Shown piece by piece: positions 1 through 7,475 of a stretch of 12,513 bases of DNA. The stretch covers positions 1 to 12,513 of the forward strand of contig JBDSEA010000229.1 in assembly GCA_039920305.1 (NCBI GenBank). Direction: 5' to 3'. Position 1 is the first letter of the stretch, and the number at the start of each line of letters is the position of its first letter. Source of the DNA: DASRAJ01 sp039920305. Lineage in GTDB: Bacteria; Bacteroidota; Bacteroidia; Chitinophagales; UBA10324. The position numbers and the translations under genes were made by a program. Below the pieces are notes generated by a model that saw nothing but the letters and a program-made list of their open reading frames with translations, made no database searches and had not been told where the DNA came from.

Positions 1-1453
1 GTTTCTGGAATAAATGATGCTCTCCCATGATATACCCATTATCGCTCATGAAGATAATTAAGGTACTGTCCATAATACCCATTGAATCCATGAAGTGATA
101 CAGCTTGCCAAGATCAGATTCCACGCCTTGAAGCAATTCGAAATAGCCCCGCCAGTTCTCTGCGATTCTGGCAGAGTCAGGGGCATTCTTGCAACTGTAA
201 AGAAATCCGGGATAATTGATGGTGTATTTGTTAGGGTAGGCAGGATAAGGCATGGTATAGCCATCATAAAGCCCTTCATCCCGCGGCCGGGAAACATAGG
301 GGGTGTGCGGTGCACGGTAACCTAACCATAGGAAGAAGGGTGTTCCTGCAGGAACCTTTTTAAAAAAGCCCATCGCACTGTCAGTGAGCACATCTGTTTG
401 GTGCCCAGAAATAATATTTTCAATTCCATTAATGTTGTATTTACCATCAATATAAACACCCATATGGTTTTCCATCCAGAAATCATAACCTGGCTGAGGC
501 CATGGGGATATATGATACTTGCCAATGAGCCCGCAATAATAACCTTGATTATGCAGAATCTCGGGCAAGGTTGGAAGGGTAATCGTGTCGCTCTCATCAA
601 AATTGGGGTTGTTTAAAACTCCATGCCGGTGAGGATAAACTCCTGTTATGATGGAACCGCGGCTCGGAGAACACTGTGACTGGGAAGGAAAACTTAATTC
701 AAAATTCACACCTTCATCGGCAATTCGTGAAATGTTGGTATCATTAAAAAATGAAGGGCCCCCGTTAGTTGAATAACTATCGAATCTTGCATCATCAACG
801 ATCACCAATAATACATTTTTTCCTGAGTAAGCTGCCATGGAGGCGGTTGTATTGAATGTTACCGGTGTTGTAAACTTTGAAAGGTTGGTGCCGCTGCATT
901 TTGATTGCACCTTTACCTGATATTGGGTATTTGGTTCAAGATTAACCAGAGTATATGAGGGTGTATAGATATTTTTCTGAGTAGTATAGACAGATTCGGT
1001 AATCTTCCGGTATTTTAATGTAAAATTTGCTTCGCCACAGGGTGCTGTCCATGAAACTGCTGCTGATGTTGCAGTAAAGGCATCCAGAATTACCCCGGTA
1101 GGTTTGGAACACAATGATGTGGTAGCTGTAATCTGATTAGTGTAGATGCCGGCCTCGTTGTTAGAGCAAATGGCCACAACTTTAATATGATATGTAGTTC
1201 CGGATGCTAACCCTGTAAGAGTAAAAGAAGTGATATTCCCGATGTTGTTCAGTGTTATCCAGGTGCCGGAAGCCGCAGGTTTGTATTGAATGGTGTAATT
1301 GGTTGCTGAGATTACGACATCCCATTTTAAATAAATCTGACAACTTGCCGCATTTACTGATTTAAAGGAACCCGGTGGAGGCAGTATACAGGTTGCATTA
1401 GCAGTTGACTTGAGAATACTCATCCCTATTAAGAGTACAGATAATTTTAGCAT
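1..1453 (-). CDS. Secreted sulfatase with two N-terminal Fn3 domains (3' end outside window)
   Basis: This frame is open from the ATG at 1451-1453 to the left edge (484 codons), so the protein is cut at its C-terminus by the window. Residues 1-20 form a signal peptide ending ANA. Two fibronectin type III-like modules follow (about 25-112 and 115-203), each with an aromatic/Leu core and a G-L-x-x-x-T-x-Y-type strand (GLASGTTYHIKV, NLEPNTQYQVKV). The sulfatase domain starts near 211. Visible catalytic features of type I sulfatases are Asp220-Asp221 (VDDAR), the formylglycine motif C261-S-P-S-R265, Lys312 and His314 (GKYH), His383 (APHTPY) and Asp471-Asn472 (SDNG). The family hydrolyses sulfate esters on glycans or small substrates after a formylglycine-generating enzyme oxidises the Cys. 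Its substrate cannot be told from this sequence. There is no clear ribosome binding site, as is usual in Bacteroidota. It is divergent from the DUF4286-like gene. A T9SS tail may lie beyond the edge; that is inference. Confidence 0.93.
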   Translation of the reverse strand, partial: MLKLSVLLIGMSILKSTANATCILPPPGSFKSVNAASCQIYLKWDVVISATNYTIQYKPAASGTWITLNNIGNITSFTLTGLASGTTYHIKVVAICSNNEAGIYTNQITATTSLCSKPTGVILDAFTATSAAVSWTAPCGEANFTLKYRKITESVYTTQKNIYTPSYTLVNLEPNTQYQVKVQSKCSGTNLSKFTTPVTFNTTASMAAYSGKNVLLVIVDDARFDSYSTNGGPSFFNDTNISRIADEGVNFELSFPSQSQCSPSRGSIITGVYPHRHGVLNNPNFDESDTITLPTLPEILHNQGYYCGLIGKYHISPWPQPGYDFWMENHMGVYIDGKYNINGIENIISGHQTDVLTDSAMGFFKKVPAGTPFFLWLGYRAPHTPYVSRPRDEGLYDGYTMPYPAYPNKYTINYPGFLYSCKNAPDSARIAENWRGYFELLQGVESDLGKLYHFMDSMGIMDSTLIIFMSDNGYIMGEHHLFQK

Positions 1454-1467
1454 CACGACCGGTTTAA

Positions 1468-1475
1468 CAAGTATA
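1468..1475 (-). promoter_or_regulatory. Weak candidate -7 element upstream of the sulfatase
   Basis: Read on the minus strand the site is TATACTTG, one mismatch from the Bacteroidota -7 consensus TAnnTTTG. It lies 14 bases before the sulfatase ATG, which leaves a very short leader. I see no matching -33 TTG/TTTG at the right distance. The assignment is tentative. Confidence 0.2.
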
Positions 1476-1476
1476 A

Positions 1477-1490
1477 AGATAAATTTATCT
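1477..1490. repeat. Perfect 14-bp palindrome in a divergent intergenic region
   Basis: AGATAAATTTATCT is exactly its own reverse complement. It sits in the 110-bp region between two divergent genes, 23 bases upstream of the sulfatase ATG and 26 bases before the -7 element assigned to the DUF4286-like gene. This could be a dimeric regulator site. It is AT-rich, so chance is a real alternative. Confidence 0.35.
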
Positions 1491-1516
1491 GTTAATAAAG
1501 TACCCGGATGCTTTAT

Positions 1517-1524
1517 TAATTTTG
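1517..1524 (+). promoter_or_regulatory. Candidate -7 promoter element of the DUF4286-like gene
   Basis: TAATTTTG matches the Bacteroidota -7 consensus TAnnTTTG exactly. It lies 39 bases before the ATG at 1564. Transcription would begin around 1530, which leaves a short leader and argues against the in-frame TTG at 1522 as the start codon. A convincing -33 TTG/TTTG is not visible. Confidence 0.5.
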
Positions 1525-1563
1525 AACAAGAAAAAGAAAACTATTTATAAGGGAGCCCGCATC

Positions 1564-1866
1564 ATGATTATCTATAACGTAACGGTTAAAATTGATTCGG
1601 ATGCCTGGCAGGAATGGCTTAAATGGATAAAAGAAATACACGTACCCGATGTAATAGCGACAAAGCAATTTATCAGCTCACAGATTTTCCGACTTCTTGA
1701 TCAGCCTGAAGAAGATGACCGCACTTATGTAATTCAATACCGGTGTGAAAGCAGGGAAAAGTTTGATTTTTACATCGAAAATTTTGCACCTGTCCTTCGT
1801 GAACAGCATGATAGACGGTATAAAGGTAAATTCGTGTCATTCAGCACTTTGATGGAGATTGTTTAA
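1564..1866 (+). CDS. DUF4286-family small protein
   Basis: This encodes a 100-residue soluble protein with no signal peptide or membrane segment. It begins MIIYNVTVKID, continues with a W-x-x-W helix and a HVPDV segment, and ends in a GKFVSFSTLMEIV strand. This pattern and length match what I remember of the DUF4286 family, common in Bacteroidota, whose ferredoxin-like alpha/beta fold resembles small monooxygenase-like dimers. No biochemical function is established, and none is assigned here. I chose the ATG at 1564. The family starts at MIIYNVT, a purine-rich AAGGGAG lies at 1549-1555, and the alternative TTG at 1522 sits inside a -7 promoter match. It is divergent from the sulfatase and 63 bases upstream of the short secreted protein. 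Confidence 0.88.
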   Translation: MIIYNVTVKIDSDAWQEWLKWIKEIHVPDVIATKQFISSQIFRLLDQPEEDDRTYVIQYRCESREKFDFYIENFAPVLREQHDRRYKGKFVSFSTLMEIV

Positions 1867-1929
1867 AACAATGAAATTACTTCGCTTCTTTTGAATACTC
1901 AATTTTCAATTTTCCCAATGTTTTAAAAT

Positions 1930-2196
1930 ATGAAGAAGAATTTCAACCATTCTGAAATGCTAAAAAAATATTTAGCTTTCGCTTCATTATTTGCAGCGGG
2001 ATCCACAGCACAGGCACAAATTATTTATACAGACTTTAATCCTGATGTTGTTCTTGATCCGGGTAGCGTATACCATCTGGATTTAAACAATGATAACAAC
2101 TTTGAATACCAGTTTAAGGCAGCCTCGTCAGGAATTGACCCGGACGGAAACAAAAGACAAATTAAACTTCTACATGACCATGCAGAATCAGTTTGA
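1930..2196 (+). pseudogene. Truncated secreted protein (N-terminal remnant)
   Basis: This frame encodes 88 residues. It opens with a Lys-rich start, a hydrophobic segment (about 13-27) and a signal-peptidase-like end TAQAQ near residue 30. The mature part begins IIYTDFNPDVVLDPG, followed by an LDLNNDNNFEYQF segment. From memory, this opening is typical of secreted Bacteroidota proteins of some 200-300 residues with a beta-rich body and a C-terminal sorting domain. Here the frame stops after a low-quality stretch (KRQIKLLHDHAESV), 48 bases from the convergent 3' end of murF-alr, leaving no room for the rest. I therefore call it a decayed or truncated gene. A genuinely short secreted protein is the alternative. 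I could not find a clean continuation in another frame. One shifted frame (from about 2149) gives a short, plausible segment, NFYMTMQNQFDYGHSM, but it too stops at 2212. Confidence 0.55.
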
Positions 2197-2244
2197 TTAT
2201 GGCCATTCAATGTGACCGGCGAATGTTCAAGCCTCACTTCTTTT

Positions 2245-4785
2245 TCATTCCTGAAAATATACACGCTTAACCCTTCTTGAAATGGTGCTGATCACTTCAT
2301 AAGGAATGGTGCTTACCCATTCTGCAAGCTGTTGCACCGGCAGTTCATTACCAAACACAATCACCTCATCACCCTCTTCGGCATCAGGTATGTGCGTGAT
2401 GTCAAGCATGGTCATGTCCATGCAAATATTACCGATGATGGAAGCAAGTTTTTTCCTTATCATCATTTTGCCGTTACCCCGGCTCAGCGCGCGATTCAGC
2501 CCGTCAGCATAGCCGATTCCCACCGTGGCAATGGTCATATCCTGGTTCGCAATTCCCCTTCGTCCGTAACCAACCGTGTCATTAGCTTTTATTTTTTTGA
2601 TTTGCGAAATCGTGGTTTTAAGGGTACTCACATTAAGAAGCTTTGGGAGAAGCTGATCAGTTGCATCAATGCCATATAAACCGATGCCTAAACGCACCAT
2701 ATCATAGTGTGCTTCAGGGAAGCGAACAATGCCGGCCGAGTTAAGTGCATGCCGCAATACGGGATAATTGAGTTGTTTAATAATCCTGGTACTGATCATA
2801 TTGAACCGGTCAATCTGGTTTTTAGAATAATCATCAAGTGAAGCATCCTCACTTGCAGCCAGGTGTGTAAAGATGGATTTTACATGAAGAGAATTTTTTC
2901 CGGAGAGGATCTGAAGTAATTCATCCATGTCATCAGCGCCGAGGCCCAGGCGGTTCATACCAGTTTCCATTTCCAGATGTACGGGATAGCCCTCTCCAGT
3001 ATCATCTCTTGAATTGATCGCATCATTACTCAAAAATTGCTTCAGCAACCGCAAGCTGTAAAGCTCAGGCTCAAGATGGAAATGAATCATGCTGTCAAAG
3101 CTTTTTTGCTCTGGATTCATGACCATGATGGGCATGGTGATGCCGGCTTTGCGCAACTCCACCCCTTCGTCTGCAAATGCCACTGCGAGATAATCCACTT
3201 TATGAAACTGAAGCGCATTAGCGATTTCAAAGCTTCCGCTTCCATAGCTGAAAGCTTTTACCATCACCATGGTTTTGGTCTTCGGCTGCAGCAATGATTG
3301 ATAAACCGATAAATTTTGTAGAAGTGCATTCAGATCGATTTCCAGAATAGTTTCGTGCGCCTTCTGTATGAGTTGTTTTCCTATTCTTTCAAATTCAAAA
3401 GAGCGGGCTCCTTTAAGCAAAATGGTTTCATTGTGAAACCACTCACCGGAGAATGAGCTAAGAAAGCTTTCGGTCGAGGGAAAAAATTCAGCCGTTAGAT
3501 TTTTATTGAGCTGGTAAAGAGATTTTTGATTTGAGATGTGAGGACCAATTCCAATCAGGCGGTCAATAGCTTTAGATACAAGAAGATCATTTACATCGCT
3601 ATAAAGTTTCATTTCATTCATTCCGCTCTGGAGGATATCTGAAAGGATCACGGTTTTCCTGGCATGCTGCTTTTGCTGGGCAAGAAAATCAAGCGCAATC
3701 GCAAGTGAGTTCAGATCAGAATTATAGCTGTCATTGATCAGGGAGCAGTTGTTGATCGCATCATTCATTTCGAGCCGCATTGCCACGCGGTTCAAATCCA
3801 GCATCCGCTGCCGTATGACATCCTCATCTGCCGATCCCGAAGGATTTTTTTCAGATAAATACTTCATCAACATCCAGCAGTGAATGGCATTTTCAATGGA
3901 AGCATCATCAATGAACGGAATTGTAAAGTCAAAAGCTGCTGCCTTGTAAAGGAGCGAGATGCTGGTAAATGCGGAATTCTTTTCAACCTTCTTAACCTGA
4001 ACATCTGCATCAGGATTTTCCCTTGACCATGAAAAAGGCCTGCAGCCATCAAAGTCCACGTCAGACTTTTTCATTTGTGCCCTGAAGGATAGAATAGATT
4101 CATTGATATCGGAATAATCACGGCAATAAATGATAGTGTTTGAATGAGCAAACAGCCTGAGCTTCTCGTTTACTTTTTGCCGGATGTTCAAAAAACCTTC
4201 ACTGTGCGCCTTGCCGATATTGGTAAAAATGCCAATGGTGGGTTGCATTACTTTGGCAAGGTTGGTCATTTCATCGGGTTGTGAAATTCCAGCTTCAAAG
4301 ATCGCAAGGTCATGAAAGTTATCCATCTGCCAGACGCTGAGTGGTACCCCTATCTGTGAGTTATAGCTCTTCGGACTGCGGACAATGTTATAGTCCGCCG
4401 AAAGAAGCTGATAGAGCCATTCCTTTACAATGGTCTTTCCATTGCTGCCGGTTACTCCTATTACAGGAATTTCAAACTGCTTGCGGTGATGAGCAGCAAG
4501 AGACTGAAGTGCAATGACTGTATCTTTCACCTTCACCACATTTGCTGAAGGCATGGCAGCAACATCCTCACAGACAACAAAATTTCTGATTCCCTGCTCG
4601 TACAGGTCAGGAATAAATTGATGTCCATCCCGGCGCACCCCCCGGAGTGCGAAGAATACCGATTGTTCGGTGTAATTTAGTTTACGACTGTCGAGTATGA
4701 GATGCTCGATGACCGGAGCCGGTGACTTCTGTAAAAATTTTCCCCGTACAATTTTCGCGATCTCCTCAATAGAATAACCTTTCAT
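2245..4785 (-). CDS. murF-alr: Bifunctional UDP-MurNAc-tripeptide:D-Ala-D-Ala ligase / alanine racemase
   Basis: This 846-residue cytoplasmic fusion joins two peptidoglycan-precursor enzymes. Residues 1-475 are MurF, which adds D-Ala-D-Ala to the UDP-MurNAc-tripeptide using ATP. It shows the N-terminal UDP-binding segment (LDSRKL, FFALRG), the ATP P-loop TGSNGKT at 112-118, EAGIS at 164-168, GKAHSEGF at 191-198 and the NDSYNS motif at 351-356. Residues about 478-846 are a PLP-dependent alanine racemase that interconverts L- and D-alanine. It carries the PLP lysine Lys510 (MVKAFSYGSG), Arg698 (MVRLGIGLYG) that contacts the cofactor ring nitrogen, and the second catalytic base Tyr759 (GIGYADG). 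Both halves are complete with key residues intact, so both activities are expected. The fusion is characteristic of Bacteroidota. The ATG at 4785 begins a normal MurF N-terminus. The gene has a 233-base gap to the upstream gene and its own candidate -7 element, and it converges on the short secreted-protein remnant. Confidence 0.97.
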   Translation of the reverse strand: MKGYSIEEIAKIVRGKFLQKSPAPVIEHLILDSRKLNYTEQSVFFALRGVRRDGHQFIPDLYEQGIRNFVVCEDVAAMPSANVVKVKDTVIALQSLAAHHRKQFEIPVIGVTGSNGKTIVKEWLYQLLSADYNIVRSPKSYNSQIGVPLSVWQMDNFHDLAIFEAGISQPDEMTNLAKVMQPTIGIFTNIGKAHSEGFLNIRQKVNEKLRLFAHSNTIIYCRDYSDINESILSFRAQMKKSDVDFDGCRPFSWSRENPDADVQVKKVEKNSAFTSISLLYKAAAFDFTIPFIDDASIENAIHCWMLMKYLSEKNPSGSADEDVIRQRMLDLNRVAMRLEMNDAINNCSLINDSYNSDLNSLAIALDFLAQQKQHARKTVILSDILQSGMNEMKLYSDVNDLLVSKAIDRLIGIGPHISNQKSLYQLNKNLTAEFFPSTESFLSSFSGEWFHNETILLKGARSFEFERIGKQLIQKAHETILEIDLNALLQNLSVYQSLLQPKTKTMVMVKAFSYGSGSFEIANALQFHKVDYLAVAFADEGVELRKAGITMPIMVMNPEQKSFDSMIHFHLEPELYSLRLLKQFLSNDAINSRDDTGEGYPVHLEMETGMNRLGLGADDMDELLQILSGKNSLHVKSIFTHLAASEDASLDDYSKNQIDRFNMISTRIIKQLNYPVLRHALNSAGIVRFPEAHYDMVRLGIGLYGIDATDQLLPKLLNVSTLKTTISQIKKIKANDTVGYGRRGIANQDMTIATVGIGYADGLNRALSRGNGKMMIRKKLASIIGNICMDMTMLDITHIPDAEEGDEVIVFGNELPVQQLAEWVSTIPYEVISTISRRVKRVYFQE

Positions 4786-4817
4786 TACAAATGCTCTGCT
4801 CTATGAAAATTGATTCG

Positions 4818-4825
4818 CGAAAATA
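4818..4825 (-). promoter_or_regulatory. murF-alr: Candidate -7 element of murF-alr (TAnnTTCG variant)
   Basis: The minus strand reads TATTTTCG, one base off TAnnTTTG, 32 bases before the murF-alr ATG. The same TTCG variant lies upstream of the UXS-like gene. No good -33 TTG/TTTG is visible. Confidence 0.3.
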
Positions 4826-4934
4826 GAGGAAAAGAAAGATGGGCTGAAATGCTGATGCGTGCTTTCGGTTGTTAATTTTTTGGTGAGCCCCTGGATACTT
4901 TTTCCCTGCATTAATAATGGAGGGTTAGATCTCC

Positions 4935-4964
4935 GGCAAAATTATTTAAACTGCTAATTTTCCC
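4935..4964 (-). terminator. Candidate terminator hairpin after the PKD/type B protein gene
   Basis: AAAATTA (4938-4944) and TAATTTT (4955-4961) are perfect inverted copies around a 10-base loop. After one C:C mismatch the stem extends by GG (4935-4936) with CC (4963-4964). The hairpin lies 54 bases past the stop of the minus-strand gene ending at 5019 and upstream of the murF-alr promoter region. There is no clean T-tract after it, so it is only a candidate. Confidence 0.35.
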
Positions 4965-5018
4965 TCCGCGCTATCATCCATTGTTTTTCCGGAAACTACC
5001 CGAAGTATTACCTCAGGT

Positions 5019-7343
5019 TTACCGGACTAATGTCAGGCTGCCCTTTGCAATGGATTTTTCACCGGTCACAAATACAAGATTCACAACATACACGTAGGTT
5101 CCAATCTCGGCTGATTTTCCCTTCACCCTTCCATCCCAGCCCTGATCGATATCAGATGATTGAAAGATCAATTGCCCCCACCTGTTGAAAATGCTCATTT
5201 GTGCAGATTGAATATGAAAACCGAGAATACTGAAAACATCATTGATGCCATCGCCATTAGGTGAAAAAGCGTTCGGGAGAAAATAACCGGGGTTATAGTC
5301 TACCATCAGAAAACTCAGCGTGGCGGTATCCACACAGGTGCCGTCATAGGCATAAAGTGTTACCGTATAATCCCCAACCGCATTGTACAGATGTGATGGA
5401 TCATCCAGATTGCTGAAGGTACTGTCACCAAACATCCACCAGAAGCTCACCGCATTGACTGATAAATTTGTAAATTGAAAATAGGCATCATCCAGATAAA
5501 CCGGAATATTCTCCGGCGGATCTGCGGTAAAGTCTGCCTGCGGAGTAAGATAGACGTTTATGTTTGAGAGAATGATGAACGTATCCATGCAGCCAAACTG
5601 TGTGGAAGCAATCAATTTCACCTCGTATGATCCCGGGCCATAAAGTTTCACGGGATTAGCTGAGGTATCCGTTGTGCCATCCCCGAAATTCCATTGATAG
5701 CTGTCAGCTCCTGAGGATAAATTCGTGAATTGTACTGAAATTGTATCACATCCTGTGGTATCAGATACAGTAAAAGCAGCAATGGGCAATGGATGTACCT
5801 GCAGCGTATCTGCGAAACTGGCGGGGCAGCCATGTTCTGTAACCGTTAAGTTAACTATTTCCTGTCCTGAAGAATTATACTGTAAAATATAGGGACCCTG
5901 GCCGGCGCCCGTTAATATGGTTCCGCTGCCAAAGCTCCACAGATAATCAGCACTTGCTGCGGCATTGCCCAAATAATAGACCTGCACCATTTTCCCTTCA
6001 CAAATTTCAGGAGGTGCAATATTGAATTCAGGGATGGGCGGATTAAAGATCTGCACCTGTTGTGTTTCAGGCAGTGATGTGCAGCCATTTTCAGTAACCA
6101 CAAGTGTTACATAATATATTCCGCCGGTATTCCAGTGAACCTGGTAGGGACCCTGCCCACTTCCTGAAGAAATAATCCCGCTATCGAAGTCCCACAGGTA
6201 GTTTGCAGCAGGCAATGAACTGCCGGTATAGGTGAATGTAATATCAATTCCCGGGCAAGCTGAATCGGGAATGGCAATGAAGGTTGAAAGCGGGAGTGGC
6301 GTTACCGCCACGGTTACCTGTACGCTGTCAACGCAGGCAGAAAGACTTCCGGTGATGGTGTAAGTAATGGTATCATCCGGAGCTGCAACTACCGAAGAAT
6401 CACTGGTTGAGCTCAATCCTGTGGATGGATACCATGAATAGAATCCGGCACCGGATGCCGTTAAGATGACACTGTCACCGGCGCAAATCACAGGTGCTGA
6501 CGGGGTTACAGTCAAACTGAGGAGATTTACATTAGCAATGGTAACTGAATCAGTACCGGAGCATCCATTGGTATCAGAAACCGTTACACTATAAGTTCCT
6601 GGAGCTAAATTGAAAGCTGTATCAGTTGTTTGTATCGGAAGTGTGTTCCATGAATAAGTAAATGTTCCCCCGCCGGAAACACTTGCAATGGCCATTCCAT
6701 TACTTAGACTGCAGGTTGCATCCTGCGGTGTAAGTACAAGCGTATAAGGCGCACAACATGCGCTGAAATCCAGGGAGAAGCAATCCAGATGAGTCCATCT
6801 GGTATTGTTGTTCTGGGCCTGAATACTGAGGTACTGTCCGCTGTTAGGGGCAACAAAATTTACCACGCGCAACGACCATGCATTGTTGACAGGTACAGGA
6901 CTTGTATAAACAACAGTTCCCTGTGTTCCTGAAGTGGTTGAAACACCTACTTCAATGGGAACCCCGGGAGGGCAGCATCCATTTACATCGTATCCGCGGT
7001 CATGATAGTAAAGAGTATATGACTGACCTGAAACCAGCGGTGCTGATAATTCCATGGTGCAGGCATCCGGCGAAGTGCCGGACGAGTTGGCAAGGCATAG
7101 AAAAAAAGTACCGCTGTAGGCCGTGCCATAGCCGCAACCATTATTCATAAGATCAATCTCCTGACCAGTACCATAAGCATCAGTATTATTAAGATTGGCA
7201 GTAATGGTGGAATTGCCACCATTGATGATGCAGAATCCTGAGTTAAGCTCAAAATCACCATTGAGTAAATTTTGACCAGAAATACTTAACGCAGGGAATA
7301 AAAAAATTACGGTACTGCAAGCCAATAGTAACAATTTCTGCAT
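5019..7343 (-). CDS. Secreted multidomain PKD/SprB-repeat protein with type B T9SS (CHU_C) C-terminal domain
   Basis: This complete 774-residue exported protein is probably a surface adhesin or matrix protein. Residues 1-23 are a signal peptide. Residues 25-197 begin NLLNGDFE and look like a jelly-roll carbohydrate-binding-type module rich in Cys (two Cys-Cys pairs, 123-124 and 196-197). Residues about 200-270 resemble a SprB repeat (ATCSLSNG...GTYSVTVSDTNGC), and 278-348 an Ig-like module. Four PKD-like modules follow: 355-432 and 439-518 (a similar pair, each with GQGPY), then 519-598 (WNFGDGT) and 600-683 (WWMFGDS). Residues 686-774 are the gliding-motility-associated C-terminal domain, with PNAFSPNGDGIND and a NRWGQLIF strand. 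By family knowledge this directs export through the type IX system as a type B substrate. No catalytic domain is visible. The binding partner is unknown. It stands alone between UXS and murF-alr with its own -7 element. Confidence 0.92.
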   Translation of the reverse strand: MQKLLLLACSTVIFLFPALSISGQNLLNGDFELNSGFCIINGGNSTITANLNNTDAYGTGQEIDLMNNGCGYGTAYSGTFFLCLANSSGTSPDACTMELSAPLVSGQSYTLYYHDRGYDVNGCCPPGVPIEVGVSTTSGTQGTVVYTSPVPVNNAWSLRVVNFVAPNSGQYLSIQAQNNNTRWTHLDCFSLDFSACCAPYTLVLTPQDATCSLSNGMAIASVSGGGTFTYSWNTLPIQTTDTAFNLAPGTYSVTVSDTNGCSGTDSVTIANVNLLSLTVTPSAPVICAGDSVILTASGAGFYSWYPSTGLSSTSDSSVVAAPDDTITYTITGSLSACVDSVQVTVAVTPLPLSTFIAIPDSACPGIDITFTYTGSSLPAANYLWDFDSGIISSGSGQGPYQVHWNTGGIYYVTLVVTENGCTSLPETQQVQIFNPPIPEFNIAPPEICEGKMVQVYYLGNAAASADYLWSFGSGTILTGAGQGPYILQYNSSGQEIVNLTVTEHGCPASFADTLQVHPLPIAAFTVSDTTGCDTISVQFTNLSSGADSYQWNFGDGTTDTSANPVKLYGPGSYEVKLIASTQFGCMDTFIILSNINVYLTPQADFTADPPENIPVYLDDAYFQFTNLSVNAVSFWWMFGDSTFSNLDDPSHLYNAVGDYTVTLYAYDGTCVDTATLSFLMVDYNPGYFLPNAFSPNGDGINDVFSILGFHIQSAQMSIFNRWGQLIFQSSDIDQGWDGRVKGKSAEIGTYVYVVNLVFVTGEKSIAKGSLTLVR

Positions 7344-7365
7344 GACCCGGGGGAATGAACTGATT

Positions 7366-7373
7366 CAAAGATA
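7366..7373 (-). promoter_or_regulatory. Promoter of the PKD/type B protein (-7 element)
   Basis: The minus strand reads TATCTTTG, an exact TAnnTTTG match, 22 bases before the ATG at 7343. A TTG (7396-7398 on the minus strand) lies 22 bases further upstream. That fits the Bacteroidota -33/-7 arrangement at the long end of its spacing range. Confidence 0.5.
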
Positions 7374-7475
7374 CTTCTTCAATAATCTTCGGTTACAAGG
7401 TACAAAAACTGAAACTTTAGATTTTGAAACCCGGAATTGAATAGTGCATTCGTGCTTCAGGTCCGCAATTTATTT

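Noticed and set aside
58..600. Two small minus-strand open frames (58-315 and 322-600) and plus-strand frames at 95-325 and 398-616
   Set aside because: They lie in other frames over the sulfatase, whose own frame is open through the whole stretch and carries all catalytic motifs.
1522..1563. Upstream TTG start giving a 14-residue longer DUF4286-like protein
   Set aside because: The TTG forms part of a TAnnTTTG promoter match, the added residues are low-complexity Lys-rich, and the family begins at MIIYNVT.
4410..4455. MurF P-loop reads GKTI where GKTT is common in other phyla
   Set aside because: As I recall it, GSNGKTIVKEW is usual in the Bacteroidota MurF-Alr fusions, so it is not a defect.
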